The position numbers were made by a program, and so were the translations under genes. A DNA stretch of 8,753 bases from an uncultured Clostridia bacterium (lineage in GTDB: Bacteria > Bacillota > Clostridia > TANB77 > CAG-508), in contig CAKPSH010000031.1 in the NCBI GenBank assembly GCA_934183325.1, positions 1-8,753 on the forward strand. Direction: 5' to 3'. Each line of letters opens with the position of its first letter. Position 1 is the stretch's first letter. Shown in pieces: positions 1 through 5,925 of the stretch. The notes below the pieces were generated by a model that had not been told where the DNA came from, did no database searches, and was given only the letters and a program-made list of their open reading frames with translations.

Positions 1-78
1 TGCCGAACACAGAAGTCAAGCTCTATATGCCGAAAATACTTGGAGGGTTCCTTCCTGGTAAGATAGGTATTCGCCAGT
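1..78 (+). rRNA. rrf: 5S ribosomal RNA, 3' part (partial at window edge)
   Basis: The first 78 bases match the second half of bacterial 5S rRNA. Visible landmarks are the conserved TGCCGAACACAGAAG of helix III/loop C at 1-15, AAGCTC (18-23), CCGA before loop E, TACTTGGAGGG starting helix IV, ATAGG of loop E/helix V, and the terminal GCCAG at 73-77. The 5' part, including the strand that closes helix I, lies before the window, so the exact mature 3' end cannot be fixed; 77-80 is likely. An eight-T run begins at 78. The gene is presumably the last of a 16S-23S-5S operon. Loop E bases differ from the commonest consensus, but in paired fashion, so I read it as functional. Confidence 0.9.
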
Positions 79-128
79 TTTTTTTATTTTAATAAACTGT
101 TCTAATAATTAGAATATTATTTATAGTT

Positions 129-180
129 AAAACGAATTAAAAAAGTATTTAATAAATCAAATATTTTTTTAATTCGTTTT
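129..180 (+). terminator. Long AT-rich hairpin, probable rRNA operon terminator
   Basis: Positions 129-150 pair with 159-180 to give a 22-bp stem (21 Watson-Crick pairs and one G-T at 145/164) with an 8-base loop at 151-158. The right arm ends in TTTT followed by CTTATAT, and the left arm starts with AAAA, so the structure is A-rich before and T-rich after, as in an intrinsic terminator. It lies about 50 bases past the 5S rRNA. It insulates spoIIE from rRNA read-through and, being symmetric, might also act on minus-strand transcripts. The stem has only two G-C pairs but is long. Confidence 0.7.
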
Positions 181-274
181 CTTATATAAAGTATTGCAAA
201 AAACTATACAATATTATAAAATGATACAAAATATTTGTATATTATTATCAAAAGAAAAATAAAAGAGATGATTT

Positions 275-303
275 TTGTATTAAACTTTTTTATAGGATAT
301 AAC
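275..303 (+). promoter_or_regulatory. Alternative upstream sigma-A-like promoter for spoIIE
   Basis: TTGTAT at 275-280 and TATAAC at 298-303 are separated by the standard 17 bases. The -10 matches TATAAT at five of six positions and the -35 matches TTGACA at only three. It competes with the wider-spaced candidate at 309-341 and would give a leader of about 60 bases. A further weak pair, TTGCAA (194-199) and TAAAAT (217-222), also has 17-base spacing. In DNA this AT-rich, such matches arise often by chance. Confidence 0.25.
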
Positions 304-307
304 TAAA

Positions 308-341
308 TATGACAAACATTTTAAATATATAGTTATATACT
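308..341 (+). promoter_or_regulatory. Candidate Spo0A-type promoter of spoIIE (21-base spacer)
   Basis: ATGACA at 309-314 matches the sigma-A -35 at five of six bases and TATACT at 336-341 matches the -10 at five of six, with a 21-base spacer. From knowledge of Bacillus subtilis, spoIIE and spoIIG have sigma-A promoters with 21-22-base spacers that need Spo0A~P. The heptamer TATGACA (308-314) overlapping the -35 is a 5/7 match to an inverted 0A box (TTCGACA). No perfect 0A box is visible nearby, so the Spo0A link is inference from spacing, partial box and gene identity. Confidence 0.35.
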
Positions 342-369
342 TTAGAAAAGTTAGAGGTGGTTATTTTAT

Positions 370-2829
370 ATGTTTCAGAATATAGATGTAAAAAGTAGAG
401 AATCTACTGTTAATACAACAGATAATAATTATAACAAAGGAAAAAATGAGATTTTTAATTCAATAATTGGACAAGTATTTACAAAACAAAATATAGTTTT
501 ATATATAATTGCATTTATGCTTTCGATGGTATCTGCTGGAGATGGAATAGTATCTTTTTCTATGCCATTTTTTGCAGCAGCATGTTCAAATTTAATACCA
601 GTAATGTTTATATATATAATAACAATGATTGGTACAGCTATAAAATTTGGATCAGCAGGTTTGCTAACTTATATCTTGACATCATTACTATTTATAGCAA
701 TGATATTAATTTTTAAACCTTGGTATGAAGAAGAGTATAAAAATGAAAGAAGAAAACTTGGAAAATATGTTTTTTTATCAACTATAATTATTCAATTTAT
801 TCAAATGTTTTTTAGTGAAATTTTGATTTATAATATATTATTAAGTATAGCAAGAAGTATATCAGCATACATATTTTATAAAATTTTTGCTGAATCAATA
901 AGTGTTGTAAATGAATGGGATATAAAAAAAGCATTTTCTATTGAAGAAATAGTTGGAGCATGTTTGATGGTATCAATCGCATTATTGTCTTTAAATAATA
1001 CATCCTTGTTTGGACTTAATATTGGACAAATTATAATGATAGTTATAATTTTAGTTCTTGGATGGAAAAACGGAATTATGGTTGGAGCAACAGCAGGAAT
1101 AACAATTGGGACCGTTGTTGGAATAATAGGGAATGCAGAACCAATTTTGATAGCATCATTTGCTTTATCAGGAATGTTAGCAGGCCTGTTAAATAGATTT
1201 GGTAAAATTGGTGTAATACTTGGATTTATGATTGGAAATGCAATATTAACATTTATATATAATGGAAATACAGTTGCAGTCGTTTACTTTAAGGAAATAA
1301 TTGTTGCATCGTTAGCTTTGTTATTAGTACCTAAAGATGTGAAAATTAACATAAATGATTTATTTGATAAATCAACAGCATTACCGGAAGGTGCTATATA
1401 TAAATTAGATGGTGGAACAGAAACAGCATCAAAGCTAAATAGTGTGTCTAATCTAATCCATGAAATTTCAAATACATATAATCCAAATAAGAAAAATAAA
1501 GAAATAGATTCTAAAGAAATATTTTCAGAAGAAATAGAAAAAAGATTAGAATTGATAGAAAATAATGTATTATATGAAGATATTATAAATGATTATAATA
1601 ATGGAATTATTAATGAAACCTACAACATACTGAAAGAAAAACAGAAAATATCAGAATATGATTTACAAGAAATATTCCAAAAACATAATGCTTATATATT
1701 TTCATTAGACAGTGATACTAATTTAGAAAAAGTTGAAGAAGATACAAAGGAAATAGTTAAAATAATAAATGAAGCTTATAAAGTTAGTAAAATTAATTAT
1801 ATGTGGTCTAAGAAAGTAAATGATGATAAAAGAGTTATATCAAATCAATTAGAAAATGTTTCAGAAGCGATAGAAGATATAGCAAATGATATATCAAAAG
1901 AAAATAACTTTAAAAATGAAACTATAAAGATAAAAATTTTAGCACAAAATAAAAAGATAAAAATATTAGATATAAACATAAAAAAGAAGGAAAATAAATA
2001 TATAGTAAATTTATATACAGAAATATGTAAAGAAAATTGTTATGTTGAAGAAATGCAACAAATTCTATCTGATGTTTTAAAAGATGATATTATTTTACAA
2101 AGAAAGGAATGTGGAATAGATTTAAATAATAATCTATGTAAACAAATTTATGCTTCAAAAGATAAATTTACATTACGAGTAGGTATAGCTAAAAAAACAA
2201 AGGATAAGTCAGTAGTTTCAGGAGATACATATATAAAGACGACACTAGATGACGGAAAAATCCTAGTAGCATTAAGTGATGGAATGGGCTCTGGAAATGA
2301 CGCAAAAAAATGTAGTCAGACAGCGATGAAGATGTTAAAAAGCCTATTAAAAAATGGATTTGAAAAAGATGTATCTTTAAAGTTAATAAATAATACAATG
2401 TGTTTAAATTCAAAAGATGATATGTATTCAACATTAGATATTTCAATTTTTGATTTATATAAAGGAAATGTAGAAATTGTAAAAAATGGTTCTTGTCCAA
2501 CATATATAAAAAGCAAGAATAATGTTCAGATGATAAAATCAGTATCATTACCAGCAGGAATATTGGATAATGTAGATTTAGTAACTTATGATAGGGACCT
2601 AGAAGATAATGATATATTGGTTATGTGTTCAGATGGAATAATGGATGCAAATAGGGAAGAAAAAGAACAAGAAAAATGGATAAAGAATATATTAGAGGAC
2701 ATTAGTACAGATGATGTAAATAGAATAGCAAATATAATTCTACATGAAGCAGTAGACAGCAGCTATGGAAAAGCAAATGATGATATGACAGTTATAGTAA
2801 CTAAAATAAAAAAGAATGAAGAAATCTAA
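370..2829 (+). CDS. spoIIE: Stage II sporulation protein E, membrane-bound PP2C-type phosphatase
   Basis: The 819-residue protein has the size and order of SpoIIE (about 820-830 residues). After a short polar start, residues about 34-325 hold roughly ten hydrophobic membrane segments, including the family-typical stretch FSIEEIVGACLM. A charged central region runs to about 590, followed by a PPM/PP2C phosphatase domain. The phosphatase motifs are SDGMGSG with D637, MCSDGIMDA with D755, and DDMTVIV with D804/D805, the expected metal-binding aspartates. In the known family the enzyme localises to the polar septum, dephosphorylates SpoIIAA-P to release sigma-F in the forespore, and interacts with FtsZ. 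The start has a good site, GAGGTGG at 354-360, nine bases upstream. The gene is monocistronic here: it is isolated by terminators on both sides and followed by a convergent thioesterase gene. Its presence implies an endospore former, or a lineage that kept sporulation genes. Confidence 0.96.
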   Translation: MFQNIDVKSRESTVNTTDNNYNKGKNEIFNSIIGQVFTKQNIVLYIIAFMLSMVSAGDGIVSFSMPFFAAACSNLIPVMFIYIITMIGTAIKFGSAGLLTYILTSLLFIAMILIFKPWYEEEYKNERRKLGKYVFLSTIIIQFIQMFFSEILIYNILLSIARSISAYIFYKIFAESISVVNEWDIKKAFSIEEIVGACLMVSIALLSLNNTSLFGLNIGQIIMIVIILVLGWKNGIMVGATAGITIGTVVGIIGNAEPILIASFALSGMLAGLLNRFGKIGVILGFMIGNAILTFIYNGNTVAVVYFKEIIVASLALLLVPKDVKININDLFDKSTALPEGAIYKLDGGTETASKLNSVSNLIHEISNTYNPNKKNKEIDSKEIFSEEIEKRLELIENNVLYEDIINDYNNGIINETYNILKEKQKISEYDLQEIFQKHNAYIFSLDSDTNLEKVEEDTKEIVKIINEAYKVSKINYMWSKKVNDDKRVISNQLENVSEAIEDIANDISKENNFKNETIKIKILAQNKKIKILDINIKKKENKYIVNLYTEICKENCYVEEMQQILSDVLKDDIILQRKECGIDLNNNLCKQIYASKDKFTLRVGIAKKTKDKSVVSGDTYIKTTLDDGKILVALSDGMGSGNDAKKCSQTAMKMLKSLLKNGFEKDVSLKLINNTMCLNSKDDMYSTLDISIFDLYKGNVEIVKNGSCPTYIKSKNNVQMIKSVSLPAGILDNVDLVTYDRDLEDNDILVMCSDGIMDANREEKEQEKWIKNILEDISTDDVNRIANIILHEAVDSSYGKANDDMTVIVTKIKKNEEI

Positions 2830-2848
2830 AATCTTCATTCTTTTTTTT
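2811..2848 (+). terminator. Intrinsic terminator of spoIIE, probably bidirectional
   Basis: Arms AAAGAATGAAGA (2811-2822) and TCTTCATTCTTT (2832-2843) pair perfectly over 12 bp with a 9-base loop, and the T run continues to 2848. The spoIIE stop codon (2827-2829) sits in the loop, so the left arm is coding sequence. The left flank is A-rich (2804-2813), so on the minus strand the same hairpin is followed by TTTTTTATTTT. It can therefore also stop transcription of the convergent thioesterase gene, whose stop lies about 75 bases away. Confidence 0.88.
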
Positions 2849-2851
2849 ATA

Positions 2852-2893
2852 TTCTTAGGAAAGTCATCTATGAAATAGTGAGTTTCCTTAGAA
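2852..2893. other. Imperfect hairpin between convergent genes
   Basis: TTCTTAGGAAA (2852-2862) and TTTCCTTAGAA (2883-2893) pair at 10 of 11 positions (T-T mismatch at 2856/2889), with a 20-base loop that can pair a few more bases. It lies between the spoIIE terminator and the end of the thioesterase gene. Neither strand has a U-tract directly after it, so it is not a canonical terminator. It may be a 3'-end RNA stabiliser or backup stop for the thioesterase transcript. Confidence 0.45.
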
Positions 2894-2918
2894 AATGTTA
2901 TTCTTGTTTTTTATAAAA

Positions 2919-3650
2919 TTAATAAAATTTTATAATTGAATGAGTTATACTTAAATCATCATTTTTTATAATAACGATATGTTGTTTCCTTTCTGAATCA
3001 TAATGATAAAAGCAATTAATTAAAGCATTGTATTTAATTTGTTGCTTATATATAATTTCAATATTATCAAATTCTTGATTATAACAATCTTGAGGTAATG
3101 CATCATAAGCATAGTCTAAATAATATAAATTATTAACATGATGATTAGTATCTAGGTCTCGTCTTTTGATAGTATAATTATATACAAAATTAGCATTTGT
3201 AGGTTCATGTTCTTTATCATTGACACTAGTATCAAAAACAGATTTTTCAAAACCATTTCCATAGGCAGAAATCATTTCAGGTGTGATTTTAGAAATAGAA
3301 CCTGTAATAGAATTAATTAAAACCCATTTAGATGAAGCAATTGCAACTAATTCGTTATTATCTCCGTAAACCTCAAAATCACGTTGAGAAGATATTCTAG
3401 TAAAATTTCTAGGCCAAGTTTTAATGGTTAAAGTAGTATTCCAACATGGTGTTGAAAAAGTTTTAACTTTCCAATCTAAAAGCATCCAAGTAAGGTGAGT
3501 AGAGGAAGTTTGATTTAAGCCATAACCAGCTAGATCAGAATGTAAACCTGCAACTTCACCTAAAATCCTTAATAATCCTCTTTTAGACAAATGATTAAAT
3601 TCATCAACATCACAAAACTGTATCCTAGATTTATGTTCAAAAATATTCAT
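2919..3650 (-). CDS. Acyl-ACP thioesterase
   Basis: With the ATG at 3648-3650 the protein has 243 residues, the usual size of bacterial acyl-ACP thioesterases (FatA/FatB-like, two tandem hotdog folds). The N-terminal half has the expected opening with FCDVDEFNHLSKRGLLRILGE (about 12-32) and the segment LTWMLLDWKV (about 53-62). The second hotdog carries the diagnostic RRDLDTNHHVNNLYYLDY, residues 163-180, with D167, N169 and H171 in the DxNxHVNN catalytic signature. The family hydrolyses acyl-ACP to release free fatty acid in the cytoplasm and so ends or diverts fatty acid synthesis; chain-length preference cannot be read from sequence. It is a single-gene unit, convergent with spoIIE and divergent from glmS. 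A GTG at 3660-3662 in frame would give 247 residues, but the ribosome site touches that codon, so the ATG is preferred. Confidence 0.88.
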   Translation of the reverse strand: MNIFEHKSRIQFCDVDEFNHLSKRGLLRILGEVAGLHSDLAGYGLNQTSSTHLTWMLLDWKVKTFSTPCWNTTLTIKTWPRNFTRISSQRDFEVYGDNNELVAIASSKWVLINSITGSISKITPEMISAYGNGFEKSVFDTSVNDKEHEPTNANFVYNYTIKRRDLDTNHHVNNLYYLDYAYDALPQDCYNQEFDNIEIIYKQQIKYNALINCFYHYDSERKQHIVIIKNDDLSITHSIIKFY

Positions 3651-3662
3651 TTTAATATACAC

Positions 3663-3674
3663 TTTCCTTTCTTA
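3663..3674 (-). promoter_or_regulatory. Ribosome binding site deciding the thioesterase start
   Basis: On the minus strand AAGAAAGGAAA lies at about 3663-3673 and matches the 16S-complementary AGAAAGGAGG over its first eight bases. It abuts the in-frame GTG at 3660-3662 directly, which leaves no spacer, whereas the ATG at 3648-3650 lies about 12 bases beyond the aligned end of the site. That is slightly long but workable, so translation most likely starts at the ATG. Confidence 0.6.
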
Positions 3675-3685
3675 CGACATATAAT

Positions 3686-3714
3686 ATAATATCATAAAAA
3701 ATTTAAAAAATCAA
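3686..3714 (-). promoter_or_regulatory. Sigma-A-like promoter of the thioesterase gene
   Basis: Read on the minus strand, TTGATT (3714-3709) is a 4/6 match to -35 and TATTAT (3691-3686) a 5/6 match to -10, separated by exactly 17 bases. Transcription would start near 3679, leaving a leader of about 30 bases that contains the ribosome site. The region is AT-rich, so overlapping -10 choices such as TATATT exist. Confidence 0.5.
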
Positions 3715-3738
3715 AAGTATGCAAAAATAATAAGACAC

Positions 3739-3767
3739 TTGCTAAAATTACTAATTTATGGTATAGT
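3739..3767 (+). promoter_or_regulatory. Sigma-A promoter of glmS with extended -10
   Basis: TTGCTA (3739-3744) and TATAGT (3762-3767) are 17 bases apart, and the -10 is preceded by TG at 3759-3760 with one base between, giving an extended -10 (TGGTATAGT). A perfect TATAAT at 3769-3774 lies just downstream but has poor spacing to any -35. Start of transcription near 3774 gives a leader of about 25 bases holding only the GGAGG ribosome site at 3786-3790. This promoter and that of the thioesterase are back-to-back, with their -35 elements 24 bases apart. Confidence 0.62.
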
Positions 3768-3798
3768 ATATAATATTTTATAAACGGAGGTTATAAAT

Positions 3799-5622
3799 AT
3801 GTGTGGAATAGTTGGATATATGGGAAACAAAAAAGCAAATAAAATATTAATAAATGGATTATTAAAACTAGAATATAGAGGATATGATTCAGCAGGAATA
3901 GCTGTTTTAGAAAATAATAATATAGTATGTATGAAAAATGTAGGAAGAGTGAGTGGATTACAACAAAAAAAAGGAATTAATGACTTAGACAGTACTATGG
4001 GAATAGCACATACAAGATGGGCTACTCATGGAAAACCATCTGAAATTAATGCACACCCACATTTAGACTGTACAGGAAAATTTGCAGTAGTTCATAATGG
4101 AATCATAGAAAATTATAATGAATTAAAAACAAAATTAATGGCTAATGGATATACATTTGTATCTCAAACAGATACAGAAGTAATACCGAATTTAATTAGT
4201 TATTATTATAAAGAAGAAAAGGATTTATTAAAAGCTACTTATAAAGCGTGCAATGATTTCAAAGGTAGTTATGCTATTGAAGTTTTATCTAGTGTTGAAC
4301 CTGATAAGATAATAGTTGCGAGAAAGGATAGTCCAATAGTAATAGGTGTAAATGGTGATGAAAAATTTGTAGCTTCAGACATACCTGCTGTATTAGAATA
4401 TACAAAGAGCTTTTATTTAATAAATGATGGAGAATTTGTAGAATTAACTAAAAATAATATTAAATTTTATGATAAAGATCTTAATGAAATAAAAAAAGAA
4501 ATTGCCAAACTTGAATGGGATGAAAGAGCTGGTTCAAAAGATGGTTATGAAGATTATATGATAAAAGAGATATATGAACAACCAAAAGCAATAAGAGAAA
4601 CAATAGGATCAAGATTAAAAGAAGATGAAGAATGTGAGTTTACTGATCTGAATTTTAATAAAGAATTTTTAAAATCTATAAATAAAATAAAAATAGTAGC
4701 TTGTGGAACTGCAATGCATGCAGGTCTTGTTGCTGAAAAAGTATTTGAAAAATTACTAAGGATAGAGACAGAGGTAGAGGTAGCATCAGAATTTAGATAT
4801 AATGACACAATAATAGACGAAAAAACATTATCTATATTTATAAGTCAATCAGGAGAAACAGCAGATACTATAGCAGCATTAAAATTAGCGAAGAAAAATC
4901 ATAGTAAAACAATTGCAATATCTAATGTTATCGGAAGTTCAATTACAAGAGAAGCTGACTATACAATATATACTCATGCAGGCCCAGAGATTGCTGTTGC
5001 ATCTACAAAAGCATACACCTCACAAGTGGTTTTATTAGAAATATTAGCTATTTATTTCGCTGAGATTTTAGAAAAAGACGAAAAAGAAATTAAAAAACTT
5101 AAAGATGATATTTTAGATTTACCTAAAAAAGTTGAAGAAACATTAAAAAATGAAGAACAAATAAAAGAATTAGCAAAAAATATTGTGGATAGAAAAGATG
5201 TATTTTTTATTGGAAGAGGAATTGATTACACAGTTTCACTTGAAGATTCATTAAAATTAAAAGAAGTATCATATATTCATTCAGATGCATATGCAGCTGG
5301 AGAATTAAAACATGGACCAATAGCATTAATAGAAAATGGTGTACCTGTAATAGCAACTATGACAGATGAAAAGCTTGTAAAAAAGAGTATAAGTAATTTA
5401 CAAGAAGTTATAACAAGAGGAGCTAAGGCAATAGTTGTAACAAATCAAGATTTAAAAGAATATAATTTTGAAAATGTAATTCAAATACCAAGAGTTAATA
5501 AACTATTATCACCTGTTATTTCAGTAATACCAATGCAATTATTTGCATATTATGTAGCTAAATATAAGAACATTGATGTTGATAAGCCAAGAAATTTAGC
5601 AAAATCTGTAACAGTGGAATAG
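3799..5622 (+). CDS. glmS: Glutamine-fructose-6-phosphate aminotransferase (isomerizing)
   Basis: This full-length 607-residue protein (family about 600-610) converts fructose-6-phosphate and glutamine to glucosamine-6-phosphate, the entry step to UDP-GlcNAc for peptidoglycan. The N-terminal glutaminase domain begins MCGIVGYMG, so Cys2 becomes the N-terminal nucleophile after Met removal. It shows HTRWATHGKPSEINAHPH (71-88), HNGIIENYNE (99-108) and QTDTE (123-127). The two sugar-isomerase (SIS) domains follow, with SQSGETADT (349-357) binding the sugar phosphate, ASTKAYTSQ, and HGPIAL. The C-terminal loop PRNLAKSVTVE contains the conserved Lys602. The ribosome site GGAGG at 3786-3790 is eight bases from the ATG. 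The gene is monocistronic, with its own promoter and strong terminator. No glmS ribozyme precedes it, so the feedback control used in many Firmicutes seems to be absent here. Confidence 0.97.
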   Translation: MCGIVGYMGNKKANKILINGLLKLEYRGYDSAGIAVLENNNIVCMKNVGRVSGLQQKKGINDLDSTMGIAHTRWATHGKPSEINAHPHLDCTGKFAVVHNGIIENYNELKTKLMANGYTFVSQTDTEVIPNLISYYYKEEKDLLKATYKACNDFKGSYAIEVLSSVEPDKIIVARKDSPIVIGVNGDEKFVASDIPAVLEYTKSFYLINDGEFVELTKNNIKFYDKDLNEIKKEIAKLEWDERAGSKDGYEDYMIKEIYEQPKAIRETIGSRLKEDEECEFTDLNFNKEFLKSINKIKIVACGTAMHAGLVAEKVFEKLLRIETEVEVASEFRYNDTIIDEKTLSIFISQSGETADTIAALKLAKKNHSKTIAISNVIGSSITREADYTIYTHAGPEIAVASTKAYTSQVVLLEILAIYFAEILEKDEKEIKKLKDDILDLPKKVEETLKNEEQIKELAKNIVDRKDVFFIGRGIDYTVSLEDSLKLKEVSYIHSDAYAAGELKHGPIALIENGVPVIATMTDEKLVKKSISNLQEVITRGAKAIVVTNQDLKEYNFENVIQIPRVNKLLSPVISVIPMQLFAYYVAKYKNIDVDKPRNLAKSVTVE

Positions 5623-5646
5623 AAAGCTAATTAATATTTAATATTG

Positions 5647-5702
5647 AAGAATAATATTTTATAAAGCGTTCATAGACGCAGTAAAAAATATTATTCTTTT
5701 TT
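5647..5702 (+). terminator. Intrinsic terminator of glmS
   Basis: Arms AAGAATAATATTTT (5647-5660) and AAAATATTATTCTT (5685-5698) pair over 14 bp. Inside, GCGT (5666-5669) and ACGC (5676-5679) form a GC-rich tip with loop TCATAG. Six Ts (5697-5702) follow. The structure starts 24 bases after the glmS stop. The two-level stem, AT-rich below and GC-rich above, is a confident rho-independent terminator that separates glmS from the next operon. Confidence 0.92.
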
Positions 5703-5710
5703 CATATGTT

Positions 5711-5843
5711 AAAAAAGTTTTCAAAAATAGATAATGTTAAAGCATATTGCAAACAAAATCATAAAAAAACATTAAAACATATGTAAAAAAATACTAAAAA
5801 TCAAAAAAATATCATAAATATTTTATAAAAAATATTAAGAAAA
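5711..5843. other. A-tract-rich intergenic DNA, possibly curved
   Basis: The gap of 303 bases between glmS and the WG-repeat gene holds the glmS terminator, then this A-rich plus strand, then a promoter. From 5755 to 5843, runs of three to seven A have centres near 5756, 5766, 5775, 5788, 5798, 5806, 5817, 5829 and 5841, a mean step of about 10.6 bases. This is close to the helical repeat and the pattern that bends DNA or serves as an UP element. I see no coding sequence or RNA gene here. Confidence 0.4.
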
Positions 5844-5854
5844 TTTTGCTAAAA

Positions 5855-5883
5855 TTTACTGTACTTTAAAAGTAAAATATGAT
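5855..5883 (+). promoter_or_regulatory. Promoter of the WG-acpS-tatD operon with internal palindrome
   Basis: TTTACT (5855-5860, 4/6 to -35) and TATGAT (5878-5883, 5/6 to -10) are 17 bases apart. The spacer contains the perfect palindrome TACTTTAAAAGTA at 5862-5874 (six-base arms around one A), in the classic position for a repressor operator. Transcription would start near 5890, giving a leader of about 36 bases to the ATG at 5926. An overlapping TATAGT at 5883-5888 is an alternative -10. Confidence 0.42.
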
Positions 5884-5908
5884 ATAGTTTTAATGGACAA
5901 AATTATCT

Positions 5909-5916
5909 GGAAAGGA
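5909..5916 (+). promoter_or_regulatory. Ribosome binding site deciding the WG-repeat gene start
   Basis: GGAAAGGA lies at 5909-5916, nine bases before the ATG at 5926. The upstream in-frame ATG at 5893 has no purine-rich site before it, only TATAGTTTTA, and lies almost at the predicted transcription start. Translation therefore most likely begins at 5926. Confidence 0.7.
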
Positions 5917-5925
5917 ACGAGGGCA

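Noticed and set aside
224..240. Palindrome ATACAAA-ATA-TTTGTAT upstream of spoIIE
   Set aside because: It has seven-base arms in AT-rich DNA, not at a useful distance from the preferred promoter; no regulator is suggested.
2189..2548. Open minus-strand frames inside spoIIE
   Set aside because: They lie antisense to the conserved phosphatase domain, have low-complexity leucine/serine-rich translations and no ribosome site; they are shadows of the real gene.
2911..2935. A/T-only inverted repeat TTATAAAATT / AATTTTATAA over the thioesterase stop
   Set aside because: It is composed only of A and T with no U-tract in the proper place; such repeats are expected by chance at this composition.
3651..3662. 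GTG start for the thioesterase at 3660-3662
   Set aside because: The ribosome site abuts the codon with no spacer; the ATG at 3648-3650 fits better.
4554..4808. Open minus-strand frame inside glmS
   Set aside because: It is antisense to a conserved SIS domain and its translation resembles no family; a shadow frame.
5703..5783. CATATGTT and AACATATG as an inverted repeat
   Set aside because: The arms are eight bases with a 65-base loop, and the core CATATG is itself palindromic; too weak to call.
5893..5925. Longer start for the WG-repeat protein at 5893
   Set aside because: There is no ribosome site before it, it sits at the predicted transcription start, and the added 11 residues include the real ribosome site of the ATG at 5926.
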